Shown here one piece after another: positions 50,901 to 58,125 of a stretch of DNA of 64,000 nucleotides. The notes beneath the pieces are model-generated. The model was not told where the DNA came from, made no database searches, and worked only from the letters and a program-made list of their open reading frames with translations. The stretch's first letter is position 1. Each line of letters starts with the position of its first letter. Source of the stretch: SIG607 sp045646245 (GTDB taxonomy: Bacteria; Bacillota; Clostridia; Oscillospirales; Acutalibacteraceae); assembly GCA_045646245.1 (NCBI GenBank), contig JAZRKJ010000039.1, forward strand, positions 1 through 64,000, read 5' to 3'. Made by a program: the position numbers and the translations under genes.

Positions 50901-51092
50901 TTATTTAATCCATTTTTTGAACTTGTTTCTTTTTAACCGCCAATCGAACTGCGGAAAACAATATAAATAATAATCGCATTCATCACAACAACACTCATAT
51001 TCCGGATGCTCACCATTCCCAAGACATTTGCGTCCTTGACGGGAAGGTGTTAACGGTGTGTCTGTTACGTCAATTATTGGCTTTTTCCTCAT
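50901..51092 (-). CDS. Small Cys-rich protein of unknown function
   Basis: The 63-residue protein has a Cys cluster in CLGNGEHPEYECCCDECDYYLYCFP (7 Cys within positions 23-45 region), likely a small metal site, and a basic, aromatic C-terminus (KFKKWIK). No signal peptide is present. SD GAGGT lies 8 nt before the ATG. The start codon is 19 nt after the T-run of structured RNA copy 2, the same spacing as between RNA copy 1 and its lipoprotein gene. Expression probably depends on read-through of that terminator or on an unseen promoter. The family is not recognised. Confidence 0.72.
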   Translation of the reverse strand: MRKKPIIDVTDTPLTPSRQGRKCLGNGEHPEYECCCDECDYYLYCFPQFDWRLKRNKFKKWIK

Positions 51093-51111
51093 ATTCTTTT
51101 ACCTCGCAATT

Positions 51112-51138
51112 AAAAAAAGCACACCCCGAAGGATGTGC
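51112..51138 (-). terminator. UUCG-capped terminator of structured RNA copy 2
   Basis: On the minus strand GCACATCC-TTCG-GGGTGTGC pairs over 8 bp and is followed by TTTTTTT. Relative to copy 1, four base pairs differ but are still paired. Confidence 0.88.
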
Positions 51139-51287
51139 CGAAAAAGTGTCTCCCTCGGTTTAGCTACCACACCACACCGATAAATATACACCCATAAGGA
51201 GATAAGAGAGAACACCTTTTACCAAGGTAGTTTCTCCCGTAACGAGTGTATATAACTATCGTATATTAAAATGTAGTGTGGTATAGC
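51112..51287 (-). ncRNA. Structured RNA, copy 2: leader/attenuator-like element of unknown class
   Basis: On the minus strand this RNA, about 170-175 nt, has the same order of parts as copy 1. An outer stem GCTA..CCACAC / GTGTGGTAGC (51287-51276 with 51172-51163, 2-nt bulge) encloses a second stem ATATACAC/GTGTATAT (51253-51246 with 51191-51184) and the invariant block TACCTTGGTAAAAGGTGTT (51229-51211). A CCGA/UCGG hairpin containing ACACTTTTTCGGC (51149-51137) and the UUCG-capped terminator follow. Stem sequences differ from copy 1 but pair equally well, which is covariation support for the fold. The promoter lies at 51319-51291. Confidence 0.75.
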
Positions 51288-51290
51288 GTT

Positions 51291-51319
51291 ATGATAACAC
51301 AAATTTGCAAAAAAGTAAA
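51291..51319 (-). promoter_or_regulatory. Promoter of structured RNA copy 2
   Basis: On the minus strand TTTACT (51319-51314) and TATCAT (51296-51291) are 17 nt apart. The -35 box is identical to that of copy 1. Confidence 0.65.
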
Positions 51320-51324
51320 GTGTA

Positions 51325-51353
51325 TTGCATTATTTATTAATTTCGCTTATAAT
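51325..51353 (+). promoter_or_regulatory. Promoter of the YbaK-type deacylase gene
   Basis: TTGCAT (51325-51330) and a perfect TATAAT (51348-51353) are 17 nt apart. It starts 6 nt from the divergent promoter of RNA copy 2. Confidence 0.75.
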
Positions 51354-51380
51354 GTTTAAAAACAGTGTCGGGAGATAATT

Positions 51381-51860
51381 ATGGATAAAAAAGATAAAAC
51401 TAACGTTATGCGTTTGCTTGATAAAGCAAAAATAGAATACGTGCCTCATATTTACGACGGTGAAATCGTTGACGGAGTTGGTATTGCAAATGCTTTGGGG
51501 GAAGACCCTGACCGCACCTTCAAAACTCTTGTTACGGTGTCCGACAAAGGAGAACATTTTGTGTTTGTCGTACCGGTTGCCGAAAGCCTTGACCTGAAAA
51601 AAGCGGCGAAAGCGGTAGGGGTTAAATCAATTGCTATGATAAAGCAAAAGGAGCTTTTACCCCTTACGGGATATATTCACGGCGGGTGTTCGCCTATTGG
51701 TATGAAAAAACGTTTTAAAACGGTGTTCCACCAAACTGCTGAAGGCTTTGAAAGGATATATTTCAGCGCAGGAAAGGTTGGAGCACAGGTTGAAATATCT
51801 TTTTCAAAAGCTATAGAATATATAGGCGCAACCCTTGCGGATATAATAGTAAAACAATAA
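51381..51860 (+). CDS. ybaK: YbaK/EbsC family aminoacyl-tRNA deacylase
   Basis: YbaK-type enzymes hydrolyse mischarged Cys-tRNA(Pro). The 159-residue protein has the family layout: MRLLDKAKIEYVPHIY at the start, PDRTFKTLV with the active Lys, KEL region ALxxVGVKSIAMIKQKEL and the Gly loop GYIHGGCSPIGMKKRF. Length and fold features agree with YbaK and with EbsC, its short relative. SD CGGGAG lies 8 nt before the ATG. It forms a single-gene unit between its promoter and the terminator at 51858-51890. Confidence 0.93.
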   Translation: MDKKDKTNVMRLLDKAKIEYVPHIYDGEIVDGVGIANALGEDPDRTFKTLVTVSDKGEHFVFVVPVAESLDLKKAAKAVGVKSIAMIKQKELLPLTGYIHGGCSPIGMKKRFKTVFHQTAEGFERIYFSAGKVGAQVEISFSKAIEYIGATLADIIVKQ

Positions 51861-51890
51861 AAAACGGCTAATTTAGCCGTTTTTTATTTT
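51858..51890. terminator. Bidirectional terminator between ybaK and the mannonate-dehydratase-like gene
   Basis: AAAACGGCTAA and TTAGCCGTTTT form a symmetric hairpin with A- and T-runs on both sides. The stop codon of the minus-strand gene lies inside it. Confidence 0.9.
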
Positions 51891-52901
51891 ACTGTTTTCG
51901 TAATACTTTAGCATATTTTTCATTCCGTTAAGATAACCGAAAACGTTTGCTCTTGCGGTGTGTCCCCAACGGGTATCATTGTTTATAAAGGGTACGTGGT
52001 CGTCAAGAATAAGCCCTTTATATCCGTTTTTGTAAAGAGCGTACATAATTTTTGCGGGGTCGTATCTTCCGTCACCGGGGAAGCACTCCTTGAAATTATC
52101 AACCGTTCCCTGAACGTCGCGGAAGTGAACCATGTGCACCTTTCCGCGCGGTACAAAATTATTTATAACTTCCATTACCGCTTCTTCACCACCCAGTTGT
52201 GAAAAAGTACCCATACAAAAGTTTATTCCGAAAGCGTCGCTGTTTGCGATTTTTTCGGCTTTTTCAAAATCGGCGCAGGAAGTAAAAATACGGTCTACTC
52301 CCGCAACCTTTTCAAGCGGAGGGTCAGATGGGTGAATAATCAGTTTTACTCCCGCTTTTTCTGCTTCGGGTATAACTGCTTTTATAAAATATTCGTAATT
52401 CTTCCAAAGTTCTTCCTTTGTGGGTGGCTTTATTTCTTTGCCGAATCTTGCCATATGCTGTGCGCTTGCGGCGTAAGCGTTGATTCCCGATTCGGCTTCT
52501 TTACTGTTAAACGCAGAAACACGCGCGCCGCCTCTTGTGGGTTCGGTAATGCTTGTTCTCCACGCCCAGGTGGGACAAAAATGGTGACCCAAAATCGGAA
52601 TGCCAACCTCGCCCATATTCCGTACCGTTTTTATATAGTTTTCGATCCTTTCATCACGGTCAGGACCAGCCAGCATAATTCCCTCCATAAAACGGATGGG
52701 AACATTTTCGATCATTTCAAGTTTGAGCTCAAATTTCTCTGTATATTCCTTTAACCATTTTAACGCCCTTACTGTCCAGAAATCTTCATCGGACGTTGCA
52801 ATCGGCGGGGTGTTAAAGTGAAAGCCTTCACTACCAAGCTGTCTTGCCATAAGCAAAGCATCATCATTAAACTCTTTTATAGCGCCTAAAATAATTTTCA
52901 C
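51873..52901 (-). CDS. Mannonate dehydratase-like TIM-barrel enzyme (UxuA family, divergent)
   Basis: UxuA dehydrates D-mannonate to 2-keto-3-deoxygluconate. The 342-residue protein has the UxuA blocks GIPILGHHFCPTWAWRTS, HPSDPP (usually HPDDPP; His190), FCMGT (Cys229), HFRDV (His259) and LDDHVP (Asp301, His302). The metal ligands thus seem kept, but the family's usual DGS and NRPDH regions are altered and the protein is shorter than E. coli UxuA. It lies after an SDR gene and a glycosidase gene in one operon, which fits uronate or aldonate use. Activity on mannonate is probable but not certain. Confidence 0.78.
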   Translation of the reverse strand: MKIILGAIKEFNDDALLMARQLGSEGFHFNTPPIATSDEDFWTVRALKWLKEYTEKFELKLEMIENVPIRFMEGIMLAGPDRDERIENYIKTVRNMGEVGIPILGHHFCPTWAWRTSITEPTRGGARVSAFNSKEAESGINAYAASAQHMARFGKEIKPPTKEELWKNYEYFIKAVIPEAEKAGVKLIIHPSDPPLEKVAGVDRIFTSCADFEKAEKIANSDAFGINFCMGTFSQLGGEEAVMEVINNFVPRGKVHMVHFRDVQGTVDNFKECFPGDGRYDPAKIMYALYKNGYKGLILDDHVPFINNDTRWGHTARANVFGYLNGMKNMLKYYENSKIKNG

Positions 52902-52913
52902 AATTATTCCTCC

Positions 52914-53678
52914 TTAAAAAGCACCCGGCATAATCGAAGTAGAACCGCCGTCAACGATAACAACCGAGCCTGTCATAGGAAATGAAGCAGAGCTTGCAAG
53001 GAAATATGCGTGTTCTCCCATAGTCTCTTTGGATGAAAACTCATGCAGTGGTATGGCAGAGCGTCTTCTTTCAAACTCTTCCCGGTCAAGTCCGTCATAA
53101 CGGTCGGTGAGAATTGCACCGGCGGCTATACAGTTTACTCTCACTCCGTACTTAGCAAAATCAAGAGCGAGAGCCTTTGTCATAGAACTTATTGCGCCCT
53201 TGCTGGCTACATATGCGCTGCGCTCGGGCAGGGCGTTTATATAATTTACAGAGCCTGTAAATACAATGGTTGCACCTTTTGCCTTACCTGTTCTGATCAT
53301 TTGTCTTACGGCTGCTCTTGCCGGCATAAAATAACCTACAACGTTGGTATGAAGCACATTAGCCCAAGCCTGTCCATCAACAGTAAGTGGGTCCATCCAT
53401 CTGCCAAGGTCGGCGGCAACACACACAAGGGAATCAAGCTCTATTCCTGCTTTTTCTATCTTATCAAAAAGTATATCGGTATCGGTTATAGCATCAAGCG
53501 GCGAAAAACCGAAACCGTAGCAAGGAATTTTAAATTCTGCTTCAAGGTCGGCGGCAACCTTTTGCACTTGCTCTTCGTTTCTGCTGGTGATAACAACCGA
53601 CCAGCCCTCACTCAAAAATTTTCTTGCCATTCCATAGCCTGAATTTCTTTCTGCTCCCGTAATAAGTACACTTTTCAT
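52914..53678 (-). CDS. Short-chain dehydrogenase/reductase, possibly fructuronate reductase
   Basis: The 254-residue protein has the Rossmann motif TGAERNSGYG near the N-terminus, the Asn region (TNVVG), catalytic Ser, Tyr and Lys in GSVNYINALPERSAYVASKG, and the usual end SFPMTGSVVIVDGGSTSIM. In Firmicutes an SDR enzyme (UxuB type) often reduces D-fructuronate to D-mannonate next to uxuA, which would suit this pair. The substrate cannot be read from the sequence. The genes lie 12 nt apart, after the glycosidase gene. Confidence 0.82.
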   Translation of the reverse strand: MKSVLITGAERNSGYGMARKFLSEGWSVVITSRNEEQVQKVAADLEAEFKIPCYGFGFSPLDAITDTDILFDKIEKAGIELDSLVCVAADLGRWMDPLTVDGQAWANVLHTNVVGYFMPARAAVRQMIRTGKAKGATIVFTGSVNYINALPERSAYVASKGAISSMTKALALDFAKYGVRVNCIAAGAILTDRYDGLDREEFERRRSAIPLHEFSSKETMGEHAYFLASSASFPMTGSVVIVDGGSTSIMPGAF

Positions 53679-53698
53679 AATTGCCCTCCGTTAAAATT

Positions 53699-55315
53699 TT
53701 ATGGTTTGTTATTTTGGATTTGCGTATCCCTGCAGTTTCCGTATTTATCTACCGAATAAACTTGGTATTTACCTTTTACGTCTGTAATTACATATTCGGC
53801 AACGGTAGATGCAATTTGCTTGCCGTCACGGTAAACTCGGTAATAACAATGCTCTGAATCGTCGGTTGGTTTCCAGTAAACCTTTCCGCAGGAATACTTT
53901 ATACCCTTTATATTGCTTGGTATTCTGTCTTTGTAATCGGTTGTAAAAAATGTCACCGATTTAGCAGGCAATATTGCGGAAAAGTTTTGTTCCTTTACTT
54001 CAATAAGCTCACTGTAGTATTGAAGGTCATTAAAACTGTTAAATGGAATACTACCTGCCTTGTATTCATATTTTCTAAGCGGTTTATCTATTTTATGTTC
54101 AATATTAAAAGAAACAGAATTTTCTTGTTCCGACCAATTTATTACTGCTATTGAAACGGAAGAATCGGGGCAGGTAACGGCACAGCACCTAATATTTTCG
54201 TCATCCCAACTGCTTTCCAGTACACGAGTGCCTTTTTTAAACAGCTTCGCCATATAGCCCATAGCGTAAAGAGATGCTCTTGAACCGTAGTCATTATCAT
54301 CATCACACCACTTAACCATTCCGTGCTTATTATAGCGTATATCAATTCCGTGCCCCGAAAATCTTGCGGCATCGTATTTTGCTTTTCCTTCCTTGCTGTC
54401 TGCATTTTCGCGTATAAAGGGGTCGGGGTAATCAAACATAGTCCAGGAAACTGCCGAAAAGCAACCGCTGTTAATGGCTGCCATAGCCATTTCACATAGC
54501 CCTATAGCAAAAATTCCGTCATTGTCAGGAAGGTCAACTCCGTATGAGGAATCGTTACGCATAGGAGATTTTTTCTTGCCGTCGGGTGTTATAATTCCGT
54601 ATTCTCCCAACGTAAAACGCTTCTCTTTTCGTAATGCCTGCGCAACTACCGAAGAAAAGGAATCTGAGTAATACTTATAGGCGTTAAGGTCACCAGGCGC
54701 ATATTTTGCCGAATACAGATGTGCGCAATAGCATTCGGTTATTTCGTCAATATTCTGTGTTGCCCATTCTATTTGACCGTAGTTTTCAACACCCGAGCAA
54801 TCTGTTGCAAGAAGCCCAATGTCAAGTCCGTGTCTTTTAAAGGCTTTGTAAAGGTTTTCGTGCAGCTCTTTAAGAAGTTCAAGGCGGTTAGAAAGATAAG
54901 CATAGGTATTTCCTACCGAAAGCTCGTTTGTAGCACAGTAATATCTTATTTTTGTGCAGTTGCGTTCTTTAATTAAATATTCAAGATTAAGAGCAACCTT
55001 TTCGGAATATTCCTCTATATTAAAATCGCTGTTAAACATAGGGATTCTGTCGGGCACAACGTATAATAGAGTGTCGGCGTTGCGAAAGGTTAAATCGTAA
55101 TAATCTGCAAAAGCGTCCATAGCCTCTTTTGTCCAATCGGCATAGCCTGCAAAAACTCTTGAGTAGGTGGGAGATATTTCCCTGAAGGTTTTAAGGAATA
55201 TTTCGTTCTTTTGCTTTTCGGACATAAGAGCTGTCATTGTAACTTCGCTGTTGTGAAAACCAACACCGCCGAAAAGCCAACGAAGACGCGGCTTTTTAAT
55301 AGTAATAAGGCTCAT
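53699..55315 (-). CDS. Clan GH-A glycoside hydrolase (GH39/GH79-like), substrate unknown
   Basis: The 538-residue protein begins with LRWLFGGVGFHNSEV, and continues as a TIM barrel with acid/base Glu131 in CATNELSVG and nucleophile Glu238 in FTLGEYGI, the spacing and motifs expected for clan GH-A. A C-terminal beta domain (about 370-538) ends with a fibronectin-III-like stretch. No signal peptide is seen. It is the first gene of the AraC-flanked operon with an SDR and a UxuA-like enzyme, which suggests release of a uronic acid or a related sugar. The family number is uncertain. Confidence 0.75.
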   Translation of the reverse strand: MSLITIKKPRLRWLFGGVGFHNSEVTMTALMSEKQKNEIFLKTFREISPTYSRVFAGYADWTKEAMDAFADYYDLTFRNADTLLYVVPDRIPMFNSDFNIEEYSEKVALNLEYLIKERNCTKIRYYCATNELSVGNTYAYLSNRLELLKELHENLYKAFKRHGLDIGLLATDCSGVENYGQIEWATQNIDEITECYCAHLYSAKYAPGDLNAYKYYSDSFSSVVAQALRKEKRFTLGEYGIITPDGKKKSPMRNDSSYGVDLPDNDGIFAIGLCEMAMAAINSGCFSAVSWTMFDYPDPFIRENADSKEGKAKYDAARFSGHGIDIRYNKHGMVKWCDDDNDYGSRASLYAMGYMAKLFKKGTRVLESSWDDENIRCCAVTCPDSSVSIAVINWSEQENSVSFNIEHKIDKPLRKYEYKAGSIPFNSFNDLQYYSELIEVKEQNFSAILPAKSVTFFTTDYKDRIPSNIKGIKYSCGKVYWKPTDDSEHCYYRVYRDGKQIASTVAEYVITDVKGKYQVYSVDKYGNCRDTQIQNNKP

Positions 55316-55352
55316 AAGCGCTTCATCCTTTCAAAGGTACTCTTCTAATTTA

Positions 55353-55380
55353 ATTGTATTGCTTTTTTTACGTCTTTCAA
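55353..55380 (-). promoter_or_regulatory. Promoter of the glycosidase-SDR-UxuA-like operon
   Basis: On the minus strand TTGAAA (55380-55375) and TACAAT (55358-55353) are 16 nt apart. It lies back to back with the AraC-gene promoter, and the 41 nt between them (55381-55421) hold an inverted repeat TTGA-TAAAATAT-TCAA, a possible operator. Confidence 0.6.
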
Positions 55381-55421
55381 TTGATAAAATATTCAAACTT
55401 GTGTATTTTTTCGTAAAAATG

Positions 55422-55450
55422 TTGAAAGATTATTCCTTTTGTGGTATTGT
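55422..55450 (+). promoter_or_regulatory. Possible promoter of the AraC-family gene
   Basis: TTGAAA (55422-55427) and TATTGT (55445-55450), with a GTGG before the -10, are 17 nt apart. The start codon at 55466 is only 16 nt after the -10, so the leader would be very short. Confidence 0.45.
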
Positions 55451-55465
55451 TTAAAAGGTGATGGT

Positions 55466-56239
55466 ATGTATCAATTCGTAAAACGCGTGGATATTGAAAT
55501 AAAATTTGTGTTATTAAGAAAAAACGTGGAACGCAAATATAAAAATAATTTCAGAAATGCGAACAGTCTTGTGTATTATATAAATGGCGGGCATAACTTT
55601 TATTTTGAAGATAAAAATATTGTGGGCAGAGCGGGTGACGTGGTTTTGTTGCCATACGGCGCTTGCTATGAAAATGAATTGATAAGTGATGATACAGAAT
55701 ATTATCAAATTGATTTTTGCGTTTATCAAAACGGAGAGCCGCAAGCAATTGTCAATCAACCCACAGTAATTAAAACTGCCGTGGGAGATAATTTGAAAAA
55801 CCTTTTCGGTAACGTGTTTAAACATTATGCCGATAACCGACACAGCGGAATGCTTTTGTGTATTGCCGATACTTTGAAAATTTTGTCTTTTATTGAAGAC
55901 AGACCCCAAAAATTTGAAAAGAAGGACAAAACGCAGGAAATAGTTTATTATATTAAGGAAACTTGTTTTGATGATATAACTGTAGAAGAAATAGCCGAAC
56001 ATTTCGGTATCAGCGTTTCGCAGTTGGAAAAAAGAATTAAAGCTGAATTTGGGGTTTCTCCGGTTGGGCTTAAAATTTCTTTTAAAATTGAAAAAGCAAA
56101 ACAGTTGTTGGCTGAAGGTGTTTCCATTAAAGAGGTCGCTTATTCTACGGGATTTTCCGACAGGTATTATTTTACAAAAATCTTTACCCGAACAGTGGGG
56201 CAGACGCCAACGCAGTTTATTAAAAGCCTTGCAATATAA
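55466..56239 (+). CDS. AraC family transcriptional regulator
   Basis: The 257-residue protein has an N-terminal cupin-like sensing domain (about 1-150, with GRAGDVVLLPYGACYENELIS) and a C-terminal pair of helix-turn-helix motifs (about 170-255): ITVEEIAEHFGISVSQLEKRI and IKEVAYSTGFSDRYYFTKIFTRTVGQTPTQF. The second HTH signature is clear. It is divergent from the glycosidase-SDR-UxuA-like operon and most likely controls it in response to a sugar. The start is 55466, since AAAGGTG lies 6 nt before it. Confidence 0.88.
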   Translation: MYQFVKRVDIEIKFVLLRKNVERKYKNNFRNANSLVYYINGGHNFYFEDKNIVGRAGDVVLLPYGACYENELISDDTEYYQIDFCVYQNGEPQAIVNQPTVIKTAVGDNLKNLFGNVFKHYADNRHSGMLLCIADTLKILSFIEDRPQKFEKKDKTQEIVYYIKETCFDDITVEEIAEHFGISVSQLEKRIKAEFGVSPVGLKISFKIEKAKQLLAEGVSIKEVAYSTGFSDRYYFTKIFTRTVGQTPTQFIKSLAI

Positions 56240-56266
56240 AAAAGACCATCATACGACGGTCTTTTT
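56238..56266. terminator. Bidirectional terminator between the AraC gene and the GH13 gene
   Basis: AAAAAGACC-(A)TC ATAC GA(C)-GGTCTTTTT forms a hairpin with one mismatch and A/T-rich arms. The stop codon of the minus-strand GH13 gene lies in it. Confidence 0.85.
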
Positions 56267-58117
56267 AAGTATGCAGATATTTTCGGCGTCAATTTTAATT
56301 TTGCCTTTTTCGGGGGAGTTGCCAAATAATACAGTTGCATTTTCAAAGCCCTCCGGAACGTCGATGAATTCATCGTCGCACCAACGGTTTACCGCTATTA
56401 GAAGGGCGTTTTCTTTGTCGGCGCTTTCTCTTATATAAGCAATGTGCCCCATATTGGCGTAAACAGGGATAAAATTTCCTCCTGCGAAGCATTTGTTGTT
56501 TCTGCGGATATTTCCCAGTTTTTTGTAAAAATCGATTAAATCAAGATTTTCGTTGCCCCACGGGTAGGCCTTTCGGCAAAACGGGTCCCCGTACCCTTCC
56601 ATTCCCGCTTCGTCTCCGTAATAGAGAGAGGGAACACCGGGTAAAGTGTACTGTAAAACGGCGGCGAGCTTTAAAAATTTTACAGCGTGTGCGTATTGCT
56701 CGCTGTTAAGCTTTTGTTTTGCCTGCCAACTTCTGTCACCCTTTAATTTGGGGTCGGCGCCAAGGCGGGTTAAAATTCTCGGCGTATCGTGGGTGCCAAC
56801 GTGATTCATAAGCAAATCAACGCATTGGGGCGGGTAGTTTTCGGTTATATCAAGCACCGAATCAATAAGAGTTCTTGAATTTTCACCGTTTAAAAAGCCT
56901 ATAATTGCATCGGCAAAGGGGTAGTTCATAACGGAATCGAGCTGTTTTCCTCTTAAAAACCTTCTTCTGCCGCCGTGACTGATTTTGTTGGTAGCGTCCT
57001 CCCAAACTTCTCCAAGCAAAAATGATTCGGGATCTTGCTCTTTCATAGCGCTTCTGACATTATCCAAAAACTCGTCGGGAAGCTCGTCGGCAACGTCAAG
57101 GCGCCAACCTTTAATTCCCGCTTTCAGCCATTTTTTCACTATTCCGTTTTCACCCGTAATAAATTCGGTAAACGAAGGGTCGTTTTCCTTTGTTTCGGGG
57201 AGGGTGGTAATACCCCACCAACTTTCATAATCGTCAGGGTGATTTTTAAAATCGAACCAAGAGTAATACGGACTTTCCTTTGAACCATACGCACCCGAAG
57301 AACTGTAGCGGTTATATTTGTTAAAATAAATGCTGTCGTCCCCCGTGTGGGAAAAAACGCCGTCTAAAATAATGGAAATTCCAAATTCTCCCGCTTTTTT
57401 ACAAAGGTTTTCTAAATCTTCTTCGGTGCCTAAAATCGGGTCGATTTTATTATAATCGGCAGTATTGTAACGGTGGTTGCTGTGGGCTTCGAAGATAGGA
57501 TTTAAGTATATAGCCGAAACACCCAGAGAGGCAATATAAGGGAGTTTTTCGGTTATACCGCAAATATCCCCGCCGAAATAATCGTTGCCTAAATAACGGA
57601 TATTTCCCTTTGGGTCAAAGCAAGGTGTAGCCGACCAGTCTTTTTCAATATATCGGTCTTCGGGAACACCTGATTTTGCTTTTCCCGAATTATAAAAACG
57701 GTCGGGGAAGATTTGATAAATAATTCCTCCTGAAAGCCAGGACGGAGTTTTAAAGTTTTTATCGTAAACGGTTAACTGCCAATTATCACCATTGTCGGAA
57801 ACAATACCCAATGAATGCTCCGATTTAGTGATGCTATAATTACCGTAATCGCTTTCGTAACGGAAATGGTACCAATAAAGTCCTTCTTCAAAGGGCATTT
57901 CTATATCGTAAAAACGGTAGCCGTCAAGCCATTCTTTCGGAGATAATTCGTATTCTGTGAAAAATGAGGCTGTATCGTTTTTTATACAAAGAAAGGCTTT
58001 GCGTACCTTTGCGTCATTATGCAGCAAAACGCGTAGCCTCAAAGAAGTCTCTGAGGCTATCGCGCCGTAAATTGATTTATAAAGAGAGTTTCGTGAATCA
58101 AAAGGATAATAATTCAT
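56249..58117 (-). CDS. GH13 alpha-amylase/neopullulanase-type enzyme
   Basis: The 622-residue protein has an N-terminal beta domain (about 1-110, CBM34-like) and the GH13 barrel with the region DGVFSHTGDDS, the nucleophile Asp341 in GWRLDVADE, acid Glu370 in LLGEVWED and Asp444 in GTHDTPRI. No signal peptide exists, so it acts on internal maltodextrin or glycogen. The N-terminal domain suggests cyclomaltodextrinase/neopullulanase specificity. It is the second gene of an operon with glgP, 8 nt apart. Confidence 0.9.
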   Translation of the reverse strand: MNYYPFDSRNSLYKSIYGAIASETSLRLRVLLHNDAKVRKAFLCIKNDTASFFTEYELSPKEWLDGYRFYDIEMPFEEGLYWYHFRYESDYGNYSITKSEHSLGIVSDNGDNWQLTVYDKNFKTPSWLSGGIIYQIFPDRFYNSGKAKSGVPEDRYIEKDWSATPCFDPKGNIRYLGNDYFGGDICGITEKLPYIASLGVSAIYLNPIFEAHSNHRYNTADYNKIDPILGTEEDLENLCKKAGEFGISIILDGVFSHTGDDSIYFNKYNRYSSSGAYGSKESPYYSWFDFKNHPDDYESWWGITTLPETKENDPSFTEFITGENGIVKKWLKAGIKGWRLDVADELPDEFLDNVRSAMKEQDPESFLLGEVWEDATNKISHGGRRRFLRGKQLDSVMNYPFADAIIGFLNGENSRTLIDSVLDITENYPPQCVDLLMNHVGTHDTPRILTRLGADPKLKGDRSWQAKQKLNSEQYAHAVKFLKLAAVLQYTLPGVPSLYYGDEAGMEGYGDPFCRKAYPWGNENLDLIDFYKKLGNIRRNNKCFAGGNFIPVYANMGHIAYIRESADKENALLIAVNRWCDDEFIDVPEGFENATVLFGNSPEKGKIKIDAENICILKKTVV

Positions 58118-58125
58118 ACAAAAAC

